NCBI GenBank assembly: GCA_937858455.1
Contig: CALLYN010000399.1
Span: 1-7,433 of the forward strand
Direction: 5' to 3'
Length of the DNA stretch: 7,433 nucleotides
Source: an uncultured Kouleothrix sp.
GTDB lineage: Bacteria; Chloroflexota; Chloroflexia; Chloroflexales; Roseiflexaceae
The position numbers were made by a program, and so were the translations under genes. Shown one piece after another: positions 5,153 through 7,433 of this stretch (within the stretch, counting starts at the first letter, position 1; each line of letters opens with the position of its first letter). The notes beneath the pieces are model-generated. The model was not told where the DNA came from and did not search any database. It saw only the letters and a program-made list of their open reading frames with translations.

Positions 5153-6523
5153 ATGCGTGCGATAATCGCCGGGGCTGGCCCGGCCGGCTTCGCGACGGCG
5201 AAATGGTTGAACGACCGTGGCTACGAGGTAGTGCTGCTCGAAAAGCGTGCCGTGCCGGGCGGCAAGGTATCGGCCTGGCGCGACGCCGACGGCGACTGGG
5301 TCGAGAGCGGGCTGCACGCGTTTTTTGGGGCCTACCATAACCTGCTGAACTTTCTGGCCGAGTGCGGCCTGGAGGATAGCTTCGACTGGAAGCCGGCCGA
5401 GATGGTGTTCATCTCGCCGGGCCACCGGCTGGCGCCGATCCGCTTCGTGCCGGGGCTGCCGGCGCCGCTCAACGGCCTGGCCGGCGTGGCGATCAGCCCG
5501 CTGATGACCACCGGCGACAAGCTGCGCATGGCGCTTGGGCTTCTGCGGCCGATCTTTGGGTCGCAGGCGTATATCGACGCCCAGGACGACCAGACCTACG
5601 CCGCATGGCACCTGCGCCACGGCATGGGCCAGCGCACGCTCGACGACGTGATGCACACCATGGCGCTGGCGCTCAACTTCCAGCGCGCCGACCAGGTTTC
5701 GGCCAAGCTGGTGCTCACCGCGCTGCTGCATTTCGCTCAGGAAACCAACGCGCCCAAGATGGGCCTGGTGAAGGGCTCGCCGCACGATCGCCTGTGGGCG
5801 CCGCTCACCCGGCTGCTCGAGGGCCGCGGCGCGCGCGTGCTGATCGGCCGCGCGGTCGAGCGCATTACCTACGACGCGCTCGAGAACCGCGTGAGCGGCT
5901 TTGTGCTCGACGACGGCAGCACGATCGAGGGCGATATCTACATCTCGGCCATGCCGGTGCACAACCTGCGCAAGCGCCTGCCGCCGGCTATGCGGCAGTT
6001 CCCCGAGCTTGGCAACCTGAGCTACCTGAAAGGCCAGCCGGTGGTGACGGCGGTGCTGTTCTTCGACCGGATGGTGACCGAGGTGAACAACCTGATGTTC
6101 AGCGCCGGCACCCGGCTCAGCGTCTACGCCGACCTGCCGCGCGTCTCGCCCGACTACCACACCGGCCGCGGGTCGATCGTCGAGCTGGTGGTGGCGCCGG
6201 CCGGCGAGCTGATTGGCGCGCCCGACGACGAGCTGCTGGCGGCGGTGCTGGCCGACTTCTACCGGCTGCACCCGGCCGCGCGCCAGGCCACCCTGCTCAA
6301 GCACCACCTGGTGCGCATCCCCAACTCGGTCTACTCGGCACGGCCCGGCGTCGATCGCTACCGGCCCGACCAGGCCACGCCCGTGCCGAATTTCTTCCTG
6401 GCTGGCGACTACACGCGCCAGGAGTTCATGGCCTCGATCGAGGGCGCGATCCGCAGCGCGCGGCGCGTGGTCGAGCGCGTCGACCAGTTTGCCGCCGCGC
6501 AGCAGCTCTCGGTCGCATCCTGA
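5153..6523 (+). CDS. FAD-dependent phytoene/zeta-carotene desaturase, plant-cyanobacterial (CrtP/PDS) type
   Basis: A 456-residue flavoprotein of the amine-oxidase/desaturase superfamily. CrtP/PDS enzymes introduce double bonds into 15-cis-phytoene to give zeta-carotene, passing electrons to a quinone at the membrane surface. The N-terminal Rossmann motif GAGPAG is at 7-12, with the FAD-ribose Glu at E30. PGGKVSAW (35-42) and GDWVESGLHAFFGAY (47-61) match the plant PDS block (GGK...GDWxETGLHxFFGAY in recalled PDS sequences). Further PDS-like blocks are LPAPLNG (102-108), ALNF (173-176), LSVYAD (322-327) and the C-terminal FAD block FLAGDYT...SIEGAIRSA (415-436). Length fits cyanobacterial CrtP (about 470). 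The start ATG has GAGGG six nt upstream. No phytoene synthase, CrtQ or isomerase gene is visible, so the exact substrate is unproven; a CrtQ-like or other polyene-oxidising role is possible. It shares a likely operon with the pseudokinase 35 bp downstream. Confidence 0.88.
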   Translation: MRAIIAGAGPAGFATAKWLNDRGYEVVLLEKRAVPGGKVSAWRDADGDWVESGLHAFFGAYHNLLNFLAECGLEDSFDWKPAEMVFISPGHRLAPIRFVPGLPAPLNGLAGVAISPLMTTGDKLRMALGLLRPIFGSQAYIDAQDDQTYAAWHLRHGMGQRTLDDVMHTMALALNFQRADQVSAKLVLTALLHFAQETNAPKMGLVKGSPHDRLWAPLTRLLEGRGARVLIGRAVERITYDALENRVSGFVLDDGSTIEGDIYISAMPVHNLRKRLPPAMRQFPELGNLSYLKGQPVVTAVLFFDRMVTEVNNLMFSAGTRLSVYADLPRVSPDYHTGRGSIVELVVAPAGELIGAPDDELLAAVLADFYRLHPAARQATLLKHHLVRIPNSVYSARPGVDRYRPDQATPVPNFFLAGDYTRQEFMASIEGAIRSARRVVERVDQFAAAQQLSVAS

Positions 6524-6558
6524 CGCGCGGGTTTGCCGCCAATCGGAAGGTTGAATGC

Positions 6559-7433
6559 ATGCTGCCTACAGACTCGGTTATCCACAATCGCTACCGGCTG
6601 ATTTATACCGTCGATGAGCGCCCCGGCTACACGCTGAGCCGCGTGCGCGACGAGCAGACCAACCGGCTGATGCTCATGGCCGCGCTCGCGCCCGCGCCCG
6701 ACGAGCGCGAGGATCTGCAGCTGCTGGTGCGCCAGGTTGCGACAGTGCGCCAGGAGATGATTCTGGCGGTGCTCGACCACTTCGCCGAGGGCGATCGCTA
6801 CTACGTCGTGTGCGAGGATGTAAGCGGCCAGGATCTCGAGCGTACGCTGCGCGCGCGCGGCGAGCCGTTCGCCGAGGCCGATACACTGGTGCAGGCGCGC
6901 AAGCTGCTCGACGCGCTCGAGCAGCTGCACAGCCAGAAGCCGGCGCTGTTTGTGGGCGACCCGCTGGCCACCGATGTGCTAATCGACGACCGCGGCGCCT
7001 GGCACCTGGTGCCGTTCACGCTGATCCGCCCGATCGCGCACGCGCCCTCGCCCTACCGCGCGCCCGAGCTCGATCTGCCCGACGCCGAGCCTGCGCCGGC
7101 CGGCGACCTGTACTCGCTCACCGCGCTGCTGTACCACGCGCTCACCGGCTGGGCCCCGCCAACCACCGCGCAGCGCCAGGCCGGCGCGCCGCTGAATGGC
7201 CCGCGCTCGCTCAACTCGCGGATCTCGACGCTGACCGAGCAGGTGCTGCTGCGCGGCTTGCAGCTCAAGCCCGAGAACCGCTACCAGCTGCCGCGCGAGA
7301 TGCGCATGTCGATCGACATGGTGCAGATGATGGGCGGGCGCTCGCTGGGGATTGGCCCGGACATCGCGCCTGCGGCTGCCGCCGCGCCACCGCCGCTGCC
7401 AAGGCCGAGTTCGAGGCCCGCCGCGCCGAGCTG
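6559..7433 (+). CDS. Kinase-fold protein lacking catalytic residues (pseudokinase), 3' end cut off
   Basis: Open from ATG 6559, with GGAAGG 8 nt upstream, to the window edge (291 codons). The overlapping ATG at 6555 soon hits a stop. The first 250 or so residues follow the plan of Hanks-type kinases: NRYRLIYTV at the start, then LHSQ, FVGDPLATDVLIDD (131-144) where HRDLKPxNILIDD is expected, YRAPE (166-170), GDLYSLTALLYHALTG (182-197) and LKPENRY (236-242). The catalytic parts are gone. LMAAL stands where VAIK should be, HRD is VGD, the catalytic Lys is Leu136, the Mg-binding Asn is Asp139, and DFG is VPF (151-153). It should not be catalytic, and probably acts as a binding or scaffold domain. 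After about 270 comes an Ala/Pro-rich linker. Past about 7385 another frame looks more like coding sequence, so an indel may be present. It follows the desaturase and is probably co-transcribed with it. Confidence 0.82.
   Translation, partial: MLPTDSVIHNRYRLIYTVDERPGYTLSRVRDEQTNRLMLMAALAPAPDEREDLQLLVRQVATVRQEMILAVLDHFAEGDRYYVVCEDVSGQDLERTLRARGEPFAEADTLVQARKLLDALEQLHSQKPALFVGDPLATDVLIDDRGAWHLVPFTLIRPIAHAPSPYRAPELDLPDAEPAPAGDLYSLTALLYHALTGWAPPTTAQRQAGAPLNGPRSLNSRISTLTEQVLLRGLQLKPENRYQLPREMRMSIDMVQMMGGRSLGIGPDIAPAAAAAPPPLPRPSSRPAAPS

Noticed and set aside
5033..6307. 424-codon minus-strand open frame opposite the desaturase
   Set aside because: The desaturase frame shows clear FAD and PDS motifs throughout; the antisense product is His/Arg/Gln-rich with no motif, a codon-bias shadow.

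Overview
The window is GC-rich chromosomal DNA, probably from a Chloroflexota bacterium (Chloroflexia, Roseiflexus/Kouleothrix-like). This is inferred from three things: a cytoplasmic Ser/Thr kinase carrying TPRs, extended -10 promoters, and strong GC bias at third codon positions. No taxonomic marker gene is present. I see no rRNA, tRNA, CRISPR array or complete insertion sequence.

Layout: two divergent gene sets flank a non-coding region of about 570 bp. On the minus strand, reading right to left, are a polytopic membrane protein resembling GT-C-type enzymes (3053-4579), a cytoplasmic Ser/Thr protein kinase with six C-terminal TPRs (1300-2955), and FabF, beta-ketoacyl-ACP synthase II (1-1237, missing only its last residues). 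The kinase and fabF each have a plausible promoter of their own in the short gap before them. On the plus strand are a plant/cyanobacterial-type (CrtP/PDS-like) FAD-dependent carotenoid desaturase (5153-6523) and, 35 bp later, the start of a protein with a kinase fold but no catalytic residues (6559 to the window end). These two probably form an operon.

The central non-coding region (4580-5152) holds most of the unexplained structure. It contains two copies of a 27-bp direct repeat, a possible small inverted-repeat-bounded (MITE-like) element with a strong internal hairpin, two divergent extended -10 promoters, a dyad in the -35 region of the desaturase promoter, and a terminator-like hairpin in the desaturase leader.

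By theme, the genes cover membrane lipid synthesis (FabF), isoprenoid pigment synthesis (the desaturase), a membrane enzyme that may use lipid-linked sugar, and two kinase-family proteins that could regulate them. Any functional link between the kinases and the lipid genes is inferred from proximity only. I did not find a clearly new system. The best leads are the desaturase-pseudokinase pair, a possible frameshift in the pseudokinase gene near 7375-7400, and the structured intergenic region.
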